A stretch of 64,000 bases of DNA from Galeruca laticollis (lineage: Eukaryota > Arthropoda > Insecta > Coleoptera > Chrysomelidae): contig OY998176.1 of assembly GCA_963921935.1 (NCBI GenBank), positions 144,008,305 through 144,072,304 on the forward strand, in the 5' to 3' direction. Positions 10,026 through 19,832 of this stretch are shown piece after piece (positions within the stretch are counted from its first letter, which is position 1; the number at the start of each line of letters is the position of its first letter). The notes beneath the pieces are model-generated. The model was not told the origin of the DNA. It made no database searches and was given only the letters and a program-made list of their open reading frames with translations. A program made the translations under genes and the position numbers.

Positions 10026-11090
10026 GTGTCAATATTTTCACCGACACTCAAAGCATATTGGGCTCAGTCGAACTCCCTTGTCCTGGAAGAAGGGCTGTTG
10101 AAAAGAGTCCTTGAAAACGATGATGGTTCCGAGATGAGGAGACAGCTAGTTATGTTACACGACAGTCCATCGGGAGGTTATCTGGGAGTGAAGAAGACCC
10201 TTCAGCGAGTCCGTGAAAGGTTTTATTGGATGAACAGTTCCGACTATGTGAAGGACTGGTGTTAGAAATGTACGACTTGTGCTACGGGTAATGGACCACA
10301 TCGCAAGAGAAAAGCACCCATGAAACAATATAATGTTGGGTGCTCTTTTGAAAAGATTGTTTTAGACATCGCTGGACCATTTCCGACGACAGCAAATTGT
10401 GGTAAATACATCCTGGTAGTAATGGATTATTTCACAAAGTGGGTGGAAATTTCTGCGATCCCGAATCAAGTGGCCACAACTGTCGCGGATGTACTGGTGA
10501 AAGAATTTATCAGCCGATATGGTGTGCCCTTGAAAGTTCACAGCGATAAAGGAAGAAATTTCGAGAGTCAGGTATTCCAGGAAATTTGTGACAAGCTGAG
10601 GATGAAGAAGACCAAGACAACAGCGTTGCATCCACAGTCAGATGGAATAGTCGGAGGAATGAACAGGACCATTGGAAAATACCTGTCCAAAGTAGTTTCC
10701 AGCCACCAGAGAGATTGGGACCAGTACATTTCCCTATTTGCATTGGCTTATCGGTCGGCCATAAATGAGTCCACGGGTGAAACACCTGCGAAAATTTTAT
10801 TTGGACTTGAAATGAGGCTTCCTTGTGACCTGGAGTTTGGCTGTCGGTCTGACGAAGACCTAGCAGGAGAGGACTAAGTGATCCAATTAAGAAGAAGGAA
10901 GGATGGACGATGTGCACGATTTGGTTCGAACGAATCTTCATCTTGCCAGTGACAGAATTAAAAAACGCTACGATACGCAGGCCACAGAACGCAGTTTCAA
11001 TGAAGAGACAATGTATGGTTACACAACCCGACAAGTAGAAAAGGATTTTCTCCAAAATTATAGAAATCATGAGAAGGTCCAGACTTAATC
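10026..11090 (+). pseudogene. pol: Gypsy copy A integrase, catalytic Glu lost
   Basis: The zinc-binding part is LHDSPSGGYLGVKKTLQRV...WC*KC (a stop between the cysteines). The core has LDIAGPF (first Asp), VHSDKGRNFES (second Asp) and HPQSDGIVGGMNRTIG. In copy B the last motif reads VERMNRT; here the catalytic Glu is Gly. A stop at about 10875 and a frameshift separate the C-terminal part. Integrase would join element DNA to the host chromosome; this copy is inactive by substitution as well as by stops. Confidence 0.85.
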
Positions 11091-11430
11091 AAGAAGAGGA
11101 TCAACGACGTCATCTAACGTAAAAGCAAGATCCCAATGGAAAACCAAGAGTATTCCACCAAAACCGACTAGCGCCATTTGAAGGAGACCATGAGAAAGGG
11201 GTGGACCATCTACAACAAGAGTCTGACTCAGCCTTCGAACAATTTATGAGCGCATACGGAGGTACCGGGAAAGCTAGATACGGAGTCACTACAGAACAAA
11301 GACAAGATTTGTTCACGCTCCCGGAAGACGGAAGAGTACTCACTGGCACATAACATCTCCGCCAGTAGCAAACACGCACGAGGGCTGGTAACCGTCTTTC
11401 GAAAGAAGTTTGGATAATTAGATAAACTTT
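11091..11430 (+). pseudogene. pol: Gypsy copy A Pol C-terminus: GPY/F-like tail and start of macro domain
   Basis: Across frame changes the sequence gives FHQNRLAPFEGD, then FEQFMSAYGGTGKARYGVTTEQRQDLF and SLAHNIS...ARGLVTVFRKKFG. This is the N-terminal part of a TARG1/OARD1-like macro domain (pattern DLF..P..SLAH.IS......G.A..F.KKFG). Homology with copy B stops at about 11430. The SLAHNIS version is closer to canonical macro domains than copy B's SLAYNIP. Confidence 0.65.
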
Positions 11431-11454
11431 ACCTGTTCTCATTGCAAAGTGCCC

Positions 11455-11735
11455 GTTTGTGTACCAATTTGTTTTAAAAAACTACATTCAAAGTAAAAAA
11501 ATGTTTTATCCGCAGATGGGCGGTGGTAAACATATTTACCACTACGATTTTTTTGTTATTTTTTTAATAAGATTTTGAAAATGAATTCAGATTTGATTTG
11601 AAAAACTACATTTCAAGTAAAAAATAAGCATTTTGTTTTGTTCTGAAAAAAAATTGTTTTGTTCGCGGATGGGCGGTGGTAAAAATAATTACCACCATAA
11701 TTTTTTTTGTTATTTTTCGAATGAATTTTTGCAAA
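11455..11735. repeat. Two imperfect direct repeats with small hairpins
   Basis: AAAACTACATT..AAGTAAAAAA followed by GATGGGCGGTGGTAAA and a TTTTTTTGTTATTTTT run occurs at about 11470-11565 and again at about 11600-11720. Each has a local hairpin (GGTGGTAA...TTACCACC). It could be the subterminal region of the DD82E element to the right, but no matching opposite end was found. Confidence 0.5.
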
Positions 11736-12113
11736 TAATTCAATGTGTTTTAATGACTAACTAAATATTCCCAATCACACAAAAGTACTTTTGTATTTGT
11801 AGTACTTCATTTTTGCCCGTTAAAGGGATAAGGTGTATAGTAGATCATAATAACGTTTTATGCAACGATCATGTAATTATGGTAATTAATACACGAGCGA
11901 GCCTCTTGTAGCATACGAAGCAAAACATTGTTTGCAATCTGTTGTTTTACATCTTTCAGTTACTTCCAAACGATACAATTTTTTAGCTGTAAATCCTGGG
12001 ACGTCATTCATAAGGGGACAATAACAAAACTGAATTTATAACTAATATCAATGATAATTTTAAATGCGAAGATTACTTACCGCTGATTATTGTCTATAAA
12101 ATCGCTCAAAAAA
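11736..12113. other. Spacer between repeats and DD82E transposase
   Basis: No gene seen. It is probably 3' non-coding sequence of the transposase element. Confidence 0.35.
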
Positions 12114-12114
12114 T

Positions 12115-13496
12115 TAACTGGCGTCACTGTCACTCTCCGATGACTCCTCAGAAAACGAATTATCACTTTCTTTTTGTAGTTCTATAATAAATGGTTCAGT
12201 CACCACTTTAACACGTATGTCTAGATCCCAAAACCTCATTTCTTCTTTATATACATGCTGAATACATGTATGCCAAGTATCAGCAGTAACAGTCTCTAAA
12301 GCATCGTCAAACAGTTTTTTAACGTCAATCATTTTAAATGTTTGGTTTTTTCATGCAACGTAGTTTTTCACTTCGACCCAAATAAGCTCTATAGAGTTTA
12401 ATTCGCAATGGTAGGGCGGAAGTCTAAGAACTGAAACGTTAAATTCTTTTGCGATTTCATCAACTATATATTTTATATAATTAGCTCTATGTTGCCGCAC
12501 CAGGGATAATAATTCAGTTTTTAGCTTTGCTTCTTCGTGCGGAATACGTTTACTTGCCAGCCAATCCATTACAATACTCTTGCGGCTAGCTGAAGTAGAT
12601 ATGTACTCCAGACGGCGACTGTGGTATGAAGCATTATCCATAACTATTACCGAACCGGGAGCCACTTTTGTTAATATTGACTTAAACCATGCTTCAAATC
12701 TGTTACCATCCATCTGTTCATGGTAATCACCAGATTTTTTTGACTAGAAAGTCAATAAACTTCCTTTCACAAATCCTTCTTCGCTGCCGATATGTGCAAT
12801 AATGAGTCTGCGCCCTTTTTCACAAGGAGCTTTCAAACCAGTAGACCAACCCTCCATAAAGGCTTGTCGACTGCTTTGGATATTCAAGTCCTGCCATACT
12901 TTTGATATAGTGTGACCTTCGTTAACCCAATTTTCGTCAAGATAATAAATTTGTCTTCTCTCGTTACGAAACTGTCGTATCAGCTTTAATTAGTTTCTCC
13001 GCCTTTAAACAATTTCATTTCGTTCGACTAAAGCACTTTTTCTGCTTCTTTTCAGGTAACGAAAGTTCATGAATCTTAAAGTCCTCCTTAAAACTTTATT
13101 GCTGATGTTTGATAACGTTGCATCTGCTTATATAGCTTTACTAATTTTTGTTAATGTGGGGATTTCATTTTTAAAATAAAAACAATGAATCAGTTTACGT
13201 ACAGCGTCATGTGTTTGGTCGTCTAAAACAATTTTCTTTCTTCCTCTAGTTTCCTGCTTACAATTTTGATTTCCTCCTCTTGTCAACGCCCCTTCTTGTA
13301 CATTTCTCAAAATTTTATATATGGTACTCTCTGAAATTTTTGTTAAATAACTGCACAGAGCCACAGCATCGCTAACGCCTAATTGTTTATCCCTGGTACG
13401 TAACCCTTCATAAACATTTAAAATAATAATTTTCCCTTCTGTTAATAAATTTGGACGGCGCCATTTCTTGTGGCTAACACCACTACATTCGGCCAT
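12115..13496 (-). pseudogene. Tc1/mariner-superfamily (IS630-like) transposase with DD82E spacing
   Basis: The start chosen is ATG at 13496 (MAECSGVSHKKWRRPNLLTEG), followed by a helix-turn-helix region (SYLTKISESTIYKIL). Catalytic motifs are YYLDENWVNEGHT (first Asp, about 12945), VIVMDNASYHS (second Asp, about 12655) and LPPYHCELNSIELIW (Glu, about 12400). Counting residues between the second Asp and the Glu gives 82, a spacing reported for the DD82E/Sailor group of Tc1/mariner elements. At least four stops or shifts are present, including one at 12351-12353 before an acidic Ser/Glu tail ending at 12115. Such transposases cut and paste at TA. Confidence 0.8.
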
Positions 13497-13509
13497 TATT
13501 GTTAACAAA

Positions 13510-14005
13510 AAATAAAAAGTAACCCTAATTTACAACGTACAAAAAAACAAAAAGTTGTAACTAATCAAATAAAAACACAAAAACACAAATTGATAAAATA
13601 CCAAAACGATCACAATGTTACGTCTATGCATACTAGACACTGAATAAATTCTGCAGGTGTCCTATTCTATCCGCTCTGTCTTGTACACATCGCTGCATCA
13701 AGCTGTCTTTTTTCACAAGTAAGTAAGTCTTCGACGTTGTCACGTACGCCAAAATTCTCGCAAATAATATTTTTTTAATAAAATATTCAAATAGATTATC
13801 TGTGCTTATTACATAGCTCTATTTGAGATCTATAATCAATATATTCAATTGATATTTGCATAGATGTTTGTTACAAGTATAAGAAAAAAACTAAAATATA
13901 TGGATTTTATTGTTATTTGTGTAATCAATTACCTATCGCTAGAATATATCTGGCAACACCGCTTATAATACATTGCTTGCTAGGGCGTGGAGAGTCGCTG
14001 TACAG
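13510..14005. other. Spacer 5' of the DD82E gene
   Basis: No gene or clear terminal repeat seen. Confidence 0.35.
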
Positions 14006-14007
14006 AA

Positions 14008-14290
14008 TTTCGACTTTCGACTATAGACAATTCTATTTGATGATGATTCGGGCAAAACTGATGCAAGTGCCTCCAAAAATACAGTTTATGATTTAGAAGA
14101 AGAAGAATCGGACATAGGTGCATCTGAACACATCGAAGAATAGATAGACGACTCAAACAGAACAAAGTGACACAGATACGTCTACACAAATTGAAGAACA
14201 AATGGACAGCGACTCAAATGACGGAAGTGAAGGAATGTCTGATGAAGCAAGTGCCGCCGGCTTTTACGTTTGTAACAGAAAAAAATAACA
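14008..14290 (+). pseudogene. Acidic Ser/Asp/Glu-rich coding remnant, possibly a transposase N-terminus
   Basis: A frame with strong acidic bias (FDDDSGKTDASASKNTVYDL, EEEESDIGASEH) has two stops. It then continues one frame over as DTDTSTQIEEQMDSDSNDGS and ends GFYVCNRKK. Acidic N-termini ending in an FYVG-like box are typical of piggyBac transposases, but no catalytic domain follows; a TA microsatellite does. The identity is a guess. Confidence 0.3.
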
Positions 14291-14302
14291 AACTGATTGA
14301 CT

Positions 14303-14304
<2 letters not shown>

Positions 14305-14336
<32 letters not shown>
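14305..14336. repeat. (TA)n microsatellite
   Basis: About 32 bp of pure TA. It lies 35 bp from the left arm of the 14371-14620 palindrome, and a matching (AT)n lies at its right edge. Confidence 0.9.
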
Positions 14337-14339
<3 letters not shown>

Positions 14340-14370
14340 TTTTGTTTTTTTCTTGAACCTTATTTCATTA

Positions 14371-14620
14371 TATATTTTTTTGGAAAATTTTTTCTTGGGA
14401 TTGTAGGTTCCTAGTTAAACAAATCAAATGGTTTTTTTGGCTTTAATTGACATTTTTGTTTTTGTAACGTTTCGGACATATCGTGTCTGATGTCTGATGA
14501 AGGACACGATATGTCCGAAACGTTACAAAAACAAAAATGTTAATTAAAGCCAAAAAAACCATTTGATTTGTTTAACTAGGAACCTACAATCCCAAGAAAA
14601 ATTTTTCCAAAAAAATATAT
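14371..14620. repeat. Large near-perfect palindrome (two ~117-bp arms)
   Basis: The left arm 14371-14487 is the reverse complement of the right arm 14503-14620 apart from a few mismatches; a 15-bp spacer holds CTGATGA. The arms contain GGAACCTACAATCCCAAG and AAACGTTACAAAAACAAA. As RNA or single-stranded DNA it would form a long hairpin. It may be a foldback insertion or the inverted terminal copy of the adjacent PLE-2; (AT)n tracts flank both sides. Confidence 0.85.
14488..14545 (+). ncRNA. Hammerhead ribozyme candidate in the palindrome
   Basis: CTGATGA (14494-14500), A, stem II GGACA (14502-14506) with loop CGATA and TGTCC (14512-14516), then GAAA (14517-14520). Stem III pairs ACGTT (14520-14524) with AATGT (14536-14540), leaving a GUU cleavage triplet at 14539-14541. 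All core residues fit the hammerhead consensus. The minus-strand copy in the left arm lacks the CTGATGA half but has the preferred GTC triplet. Helix I partners are not obvious, so activity is uncertain. Confidence 0.55.
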
Positions 14621-14637
14621 ATATATATATATATATA

Positions 14638-15716
14638 ACTGAAAAAAGTGTTATCAAAAATAAAAGTTTCAACAACGTATTTTATCGCCAAATTTTTGGC
14701 ACACCAATGGGATCCCCCATCAGTCCTGTTCCAGCCACTCTTGTCCTTGACGAGCTACTTGACAATGTAATCCCTAAATTGCCCTTCAAATTACCTTTTT
14801 TGTATAAATATGTCGATGACATAATTTGTGCTGTTCCGTTTGATAAGACTGATTTTACACTTAATGTTTTCAATTCATTTGATAATCATTTACAATTCAC
14901 TATGGAATTGGAGAGTGGGGCCAGCTTACCATTCTTGGACACTGGAGTAATGAGATCCGACAATAACATTATCTTGTTAGATTGGTATCAAAAGCCAAAT
15001 CATCTGGAAGGTTTTTAAATTTCTACTCTGATCATCCTAAGAGTCAGAAGTACAACTTAGAATTAACAATGAAAAATAGAATTCTACACGTCAGTGATGA
15101 AAAATTTGTTAATAAGAACTTAAGATCGTTATTTGATATTTTCGTTAACAACGGTTATCCTAAACACATTTTAAAAAAATTAATTTATAACACAGACTTC
15201 TACGATGGTTAGGTTGACAATTTCAATCAACAGGCTACTCTGTACAAAAGACTTCCTTACATCAATAATTTAACTCAATTGATTTTACCACTGTTCAAAC
15301 AGTTCACCAATTTCAGAGTTGCCAAATACAATTTGACAACTATTTCTCTCCTTTTTTCGAAAGTTAAAGATAAAATACCTTTATTATTACAAACCAACGT
15401 GATTTACAAAATAAATTGCTCGCAGTGTCCGGGATGCTACGTTGGTCAAACTTCTCAATGGTTAAAAAACCGTATTACCCAACATAGGAGTGATTGTCGA
15501 GTAGGCAAGAATAATTGTGTAGTGGTGGATCATTTTATAAAGACGGGCCATACGTTCAATTATGACGATACAGAGATTCTACAGAAAGTTGACCAATACA
15601 GGAATCGTTTATTTTTTGAAATGTATCACATCAACAAACAAAAAGATGCTATCAACCTCAAATCTGACACTAATAAACTTAGTGATATTTATTGTCACCT
15701 GTTAAATTCATTTTAA
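14638..15716 (+). pseudogene. Penelope-like element 2: reverse transcriptase plus GIY-YIG endonuclease
   Basis: RT motifs are GTPMGSPISP (about 14698), YVDDIIC (about 14811) and LPFLDTGV. The frame changes at about 14990 and continues GRFLNFYSDHP..., with one stop at 15210-15212. The nuclease region reads VIYKINCSQCPGCYVGQT...NRITQH at about 15400-15485, a GIY-YIG domain with the Cys pair seen in PLEs, and the protein ends at 15716. The RT fingers are missing, so the copy is 5'-truncated. PLEs reverse-transcribe at a nicked target; the GIY-YIG domain makes the nick. Confidence 0.85.
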
Positions 15717-16124
15717 TATTGTTGTTTTGTCACCCCAGTTATTCATACGTTTCAGATTATTTATTTTATTGTTTTATTTTTAACTCAAATTGTTTCTTGT
15801 TTTTATCAATTCACACCACAACCATTTTTACAAATTAATCATTAGCAATTAGTCTAGTTAGTACCTTAATGTGGTGTAAATCAACTCTTACTGACTCTTA
15901 ACATTTGTAAGTATTTGTGTTCCTATCTTTGACATTTTATTTATATTTTAATTATTGTAGTGTCTCCTGATGATGCTATTGAACAAAAGCGAAATATTGA
16001 GCATGAGAATATAGAGTTTTATTTCTGATACTGACCGCATACCTGACAATCATCACCTTTTGCTTATATAAATAGTACGGTCGATAATTACCACAGGATA
16101 ATCATCTGTTTTGATTTTCTGATT

Positions 16125-16126
<2 letters not shown>
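15717..16126 (+). other. PLE-2 3' terminal region
   Basis: Non-coding, AT-rich. It contains the hammerhead-like motif at about 15967 and ends against an (AT)n tract into which Gypsy copy B is inserted. Confidence 0.5.
15960..16008 (+). ncRNA. Hammerhead-like motif in PLE-2 3' end
   Basis: CTGATGA (15967-15973), T, stem II GCT...AGC around loop ATTGAACAAA, then GAAA (15991-15994). The short stem III and cleavage triplet expected after GAAA are not clean (TATTGAGC), so it may be decayed. The position matches known PLE ribozymes. Confidence 0.45.

Positions 16127-16178
<52 letters not shown>
16127..16178. repeat. (AT)n microsatellite at the Gypsy B insertion point
   Basis: About 52 bp of AT that directly abuts the TG of LTR B. 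Confidence 0.9.
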
Positions 16179-16182
<4 letters not shown>

Positions 16183-16641
16183 ACGAACAGCACACTGGTA
16201 TAGTCCCTAAAACCGACCCTGTCTAAGCCAGGTATAATAGTTAAAATTATGGCGGATACGCAGTTATAAAAAACTGTTTACGATTGAGACTATCTTATCT
16301 AGAACTGGTTTTTGTGACCAGAGTTATCTAGAAAAGTCCAGAAAAATTATTTGTGTGTATAAGCCGCAGGCCGGAATTCTCTAGTACAAAAGGCACTAGT
16401 ATATAAGGGGACTGATCAGGAAGAGTTAGTTAGTTGATAATTTGACATCGTGAGATAAACAAATAAATACGTGAATTAGTGAAATGTTCATATAAATTAG
16501 TTTAAGTGAATATACTGTATACATAAATTAAGTGTTAGTGATTAGTGAGTTAGTGTTTAAATAAATTAGTAAGTAGCCATACCGAGTGTTTGAAATTTAT
16601 CCCACCCGTTTACTGTTTAAATAAATAACAAAAACATTACA
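16179..16641 (+). repeat. 5' LTR of Gypsy copy B (463 bp)
   Basis: Runs from TGTTACGAAC to ...CATTACA, with the canonical TG...CA ends. It has TATATAAG at 16400-16407. After it comes T and TGGTGTCAGGTGTGGGG, a candidate primer-binding site. A diverged minus-strand piece of a related LTR is at 48165-48360. Confidence 0.8.
16400..16407 (+). promoter_or_regulatory. TATA-like element in LTR B
   Basis: TATATAAG is conserved in position with LTR A. The likely start site is some 25-30 bp downstream, in the AGGAAGAGTTAGTT region. Confidence 0.45.
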
Positions 16642-16642
16642 T

Positions 16643-16659
16643 TGGTGTCAGGTGTGGGG
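16643..16659 (+). other. Putative primer-binding site of Gypsy B
   Basis: TGGTGTCAGGTGTGGGG begins with TGG, the complement of a tRNA CCA end, one base after the LTR. In copy A the TGG has decayed to TAG. I did not identify the tRNA. Confidence 0.4.
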
Positions 16660-16685
16660 TAATATAAATAAATTGCAACGTAAAA

Positions 16686-18477
16686 ATGGCCAAGAGACTA
16701 TGTGACCTCAAAGTGGCGGAGCTAAGAGCAGAATTGGAAGATCGTGAGTTGGAAACGTCCGGTAAGAAAAGCGAATTAGTAGAAAGACTTAAATTGGCAC
16801 TGGAAAATGACGGCTTTGATCCGTAACAGTTTTATTTAATGACGAGGCTTCCACCTTAATCTCGTCAATTTCTGCTAATATTTCTGCTAACATGGACGAG
16901 AAGATTTCTGCCATGGAAGAGAACATGGACGAGAAGATTTCTGCTATGAAGATCGATATTTCTGCTAATATTTCTGCTAACATGGGCGAGAAGATTTCTG
17001 TCATGGAAGAGAACATGGACGAGAAGATTTCTGCTATGAAGAACGATATTTCTGGCATGGAAGAGAAGATTTCTACGAATGTGAAAAACGATATTTCTGC
17101 ATTGAAGAACGATATATCTGCCGATATCTTATTAATGAAAAACGACATTGCCACTGACTTTGAAAATGAAATTTCGTCTCTAAAATCTGAAATTGAGAAT
17201 AAAATGTCAACGATGGACGAGAAAATCGAGAATAAAATTACAACGATGGACGAGAAGATAGAGAATAAGATGACAACGATGGACGAGAAAATAAAGGAGT
17301 TAGAAAAAAGATGGTAGATATAAAGACTCAAGACACGCCAACGGAAGAAACGAAGACCGAGCAAACAAAACCTTGCAAGCCAGAAACACACCCTAAGTTA
17401 GAAGACATTGGTAGTTTTACCCGAGTCAAGGCCCCAACGTTCGATGGAAAGACATCGTGGACCAATTATGTGAAACAATTTGAAGCGGCCGCTAAAGTAA
17501 ATAATTGGTCCGATAGAGAGAAGGCAGTAAACTTAACCATCGCGCTTCGCGGAGATGCCTTAGATGTACTTCAGACGATACCGCTTGCAGAAAAGGATGA
17601 CTTCGAGCTGCTGAAGAAGAGGTTGGTCATGCGATATGGTCACGAACCTTTGGAACAGTTGTACAGATTCCAGCTGAAGAACCGAAGGCGGAAACGTGAC
17701 GAACCCCTTCAAGAGTATGAAATGGATATTGCCCGACTAGTTCGATTTGCTTATCCATCAGCACCAGAGAACATGATGGAATGTTTAGGCATCCAGACCT
17801 TTATTGACGGCTTGTGTGACCACGATATGGAGAAGACGCTTCGATTAGCCCATCCTAAAACATCGGCCGATGCATTGACTGCTGCTCTTGAATATGAAGC
17901 AGCCACGATGGCTTCGGGATACAACAAAGATAGGACCATACAGGAAGAAGGTGACGATGACAGACTTGACCAGATCGTCAACTTGTTGAAAGGTATGGTA
18001 GACAAGAAGCCGAATGAAATCAGGTGCTGTAATTGTGGCGAGCTAGAGCATGCACGCAGTTCGTGTAAGCGTCCAACGACTCCTGTAAACCAAGTACCTC
18101 TTAAATGCAAAGCAGCCAAGAAAATCTCGCGGTACTACAAAGGTAGAACCATGCAGGAAGAAGATAACGATGACAAACTTGATCAGATCGTCAACTTGTT
18201 GAAAGGTATGGCAGACAAGAGGCCGAAGAAGATCAAATGCCGGAAGTGTGGCGAGCTAGCGCACGTACGCAGTCCGTCTAAGCTCCCCAAGACTCCTGTA
18301 ACCCAAGAACTCCAGACACAGGGGAAATCAGACAGGGGTGAACATCCAGCTAATGTGAGTCACCAAAAAGCGAACTCCTTGCCTAGACGGCCATGCCCTG
18401 TAGACTATTCACAATGCAACAAGTCGAAATCTACGGAAGTTGCAGTCTCAAGAATGACAGTAGTCAACGAGGAATAG
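16686..18477 (+). pseudogene. gag: Gypsy copy B Gag with duplicated nucleocapsid unit
   Basis: ATG at 16686 opens the SAP motif (LKVAELRAELE...TSGKKSELVERLK); a small deletion puts a stop at about 16824. The coiled coil (DEKISAMEENMDEKISAMK...) runs 16892-17300 in another frame. The main frame 17311-18477 has the capsid-like part (PTFDGKTSWTNYVKQF) and a knuckle CCNCGELEHARSSC. A second copy of the same ~65-residue unit follows with CRKCGELAHVRSPS, in which the last Cys of the knuckle is Ser. The frame ends in RNase H-linker sequence (VSHQKANSLPRRPCP), showing the internal deletion. Confidence 0.85.
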
Positions 18478-19832
18478 TCACCCACCAGGATCAGAGAAGA
18501 TCAGGAGAATGATCCTCACCTGAAGATGATCCGGCAATGGAAGTAAGAAAATCGGCGACCTACCTGGCAAGAAGTGTCAAGATTTTCACCGACACTCAAG
18601 GCATATTGGGCTCAGTGGGACTCCCTTGTTCTGGAAGAATCCTTGAGAACGATGATGGTTCCGAGAAGAGAAGACAGATAGTTATCCCGAGAGCGAGAGT
18701 AGCTGAGGTACTGAAGAAGTTACACGACAGTCCATCGGGAGGTCATCTGGGAGTGAAGAAAACCCTTCAGCGAGTTCGTGAAAGGTTTTATTGGATGAAC
18801 AGCTCCGACGATGTGAAGGACTGGTGTAAGAAATGTACGAGTAATGGACCACATCGCAAGAGAAAGGCACCCATGAAACAGTACAATGTTGGAAGCCCTT
18901 TCGAAAGGATTGCTTAAGATATCGCTGGACCATTTCCGACGACAGAAAATGGTAGCAAGTACATACTGGTTGTAATGGATTATTTCACAAAGTGGGTGGA
19001 AATTTACGCTATCCCGAACCAAGAGGCCACAACTGTCGCGGATGTATTGGTGAAAGAATTCATCAGCCGATATGGAGTGCCCATGGAAGTCCACAGTGAC
19101 CAGGGAAGAAATTTCGAAAGCCATCTATTCCAGGAGATTTGCGACAAGCTGGGAATGAAGAAGACCAGAACAACAGCATTACATCCACAGTCAGATGGAA
19201 TGGTCGAGAGAATGAACAGGACTATTGGAAAATACCTGCCCAAAGTAGTATCCAGCCATCAGAGAGATTGGGACCAGTATCTTTCCCTATTCGCATTGGC
19301 TTATCGATCTGCTGTTAATGAGTCCACGGGTGAAACACCACCGAAAATCCTGTTTGGACGTGAAATGAGGCTTCCTTGTGACCTGGAATTTGGCTGCCGG
19401 CCTGGAGAAGATCTAGCAGGCGAAGACTACGCAATCCAATTGAGAAGAAGGCTGGATGATATTCATGAATTAGTTCGAACAAATCTTCAAGTTGCCAGCG
19501 ACAGAATGAAAAGTCGGTACGACACGCAGGCCACAGAATGCGGTTTTAAAGAAGGGGACAAAGTATGGTTACACAACCCGGCGAGGAGAAAAGAATTTTC
19601 TCCAAAATGACAAAAATCCTGGGAAGGTCCATACTTAATCAAGAAAGGGATCAATGATGTTTTATATCGCATGAGCAAGATCCCCAACGGAAAACCAAAA
19701 GTAGTTCACCGAAATCGACTAGCGCCATTCGAAGGAGACCATGACATAGATGAAGGGGTAAACCTTATACGAGATGTGTCTGACCCCACCTTCGATGAAT
19801 TTATGGGCGCGTATGGAGGTACCAGGAAAGCT
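18478..19832 (+). pseudogene. pol: Gypsy copy B integrase with GPY/F tail
   Basis: One frame (18537 onward) reads through two nonsense codons, TAA at 18915-18917 and TGA at 19608-19610. HHCC: LHDSPSGGHLGVKKTLQRV...WCKKC. Core: DIAGPF, VHSDQGRNFES and DGMVERMNRTIG, with all three acidic residues kept. C-terminal module: WEGPYLIKKG...HRNRLAPFEGD (GPY/F). The DNA integration function is inferred from the family. The same frame continues without a break into the macro domain. Confidence 0.88.

Larger units (their letters stand above)
5753..11430 (+). mobile_element. Gypsy LTR retrotransposon, copy A (no 3' LTR)
   Basis: The order is 5' LTR, gag with SAP domain and zinc knuckle, protease, reverse transcriptase, RNase H, integrase, and the start of a macro domain. 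The layout is Gypsy-type, with integrase after RNase H. Similarity to copy B is high over gag and integrase. Every coding segment has frame changes or stops. The 3' end stops inside the macro domain at about 11430 with no LTR, so the right side has been lost. Confidence 0.85.

Noticed and set aside
10362..11070. Long minus-strand frames across the integrase, and 18682-19243
   Set aside because: Shadows of the well-supported plus-strand integrase.
14282..14406. Frames containing IYIYIY runs (also near 14580 and 30930)
   Set aside because: Translations of (TA)n microsatellites.
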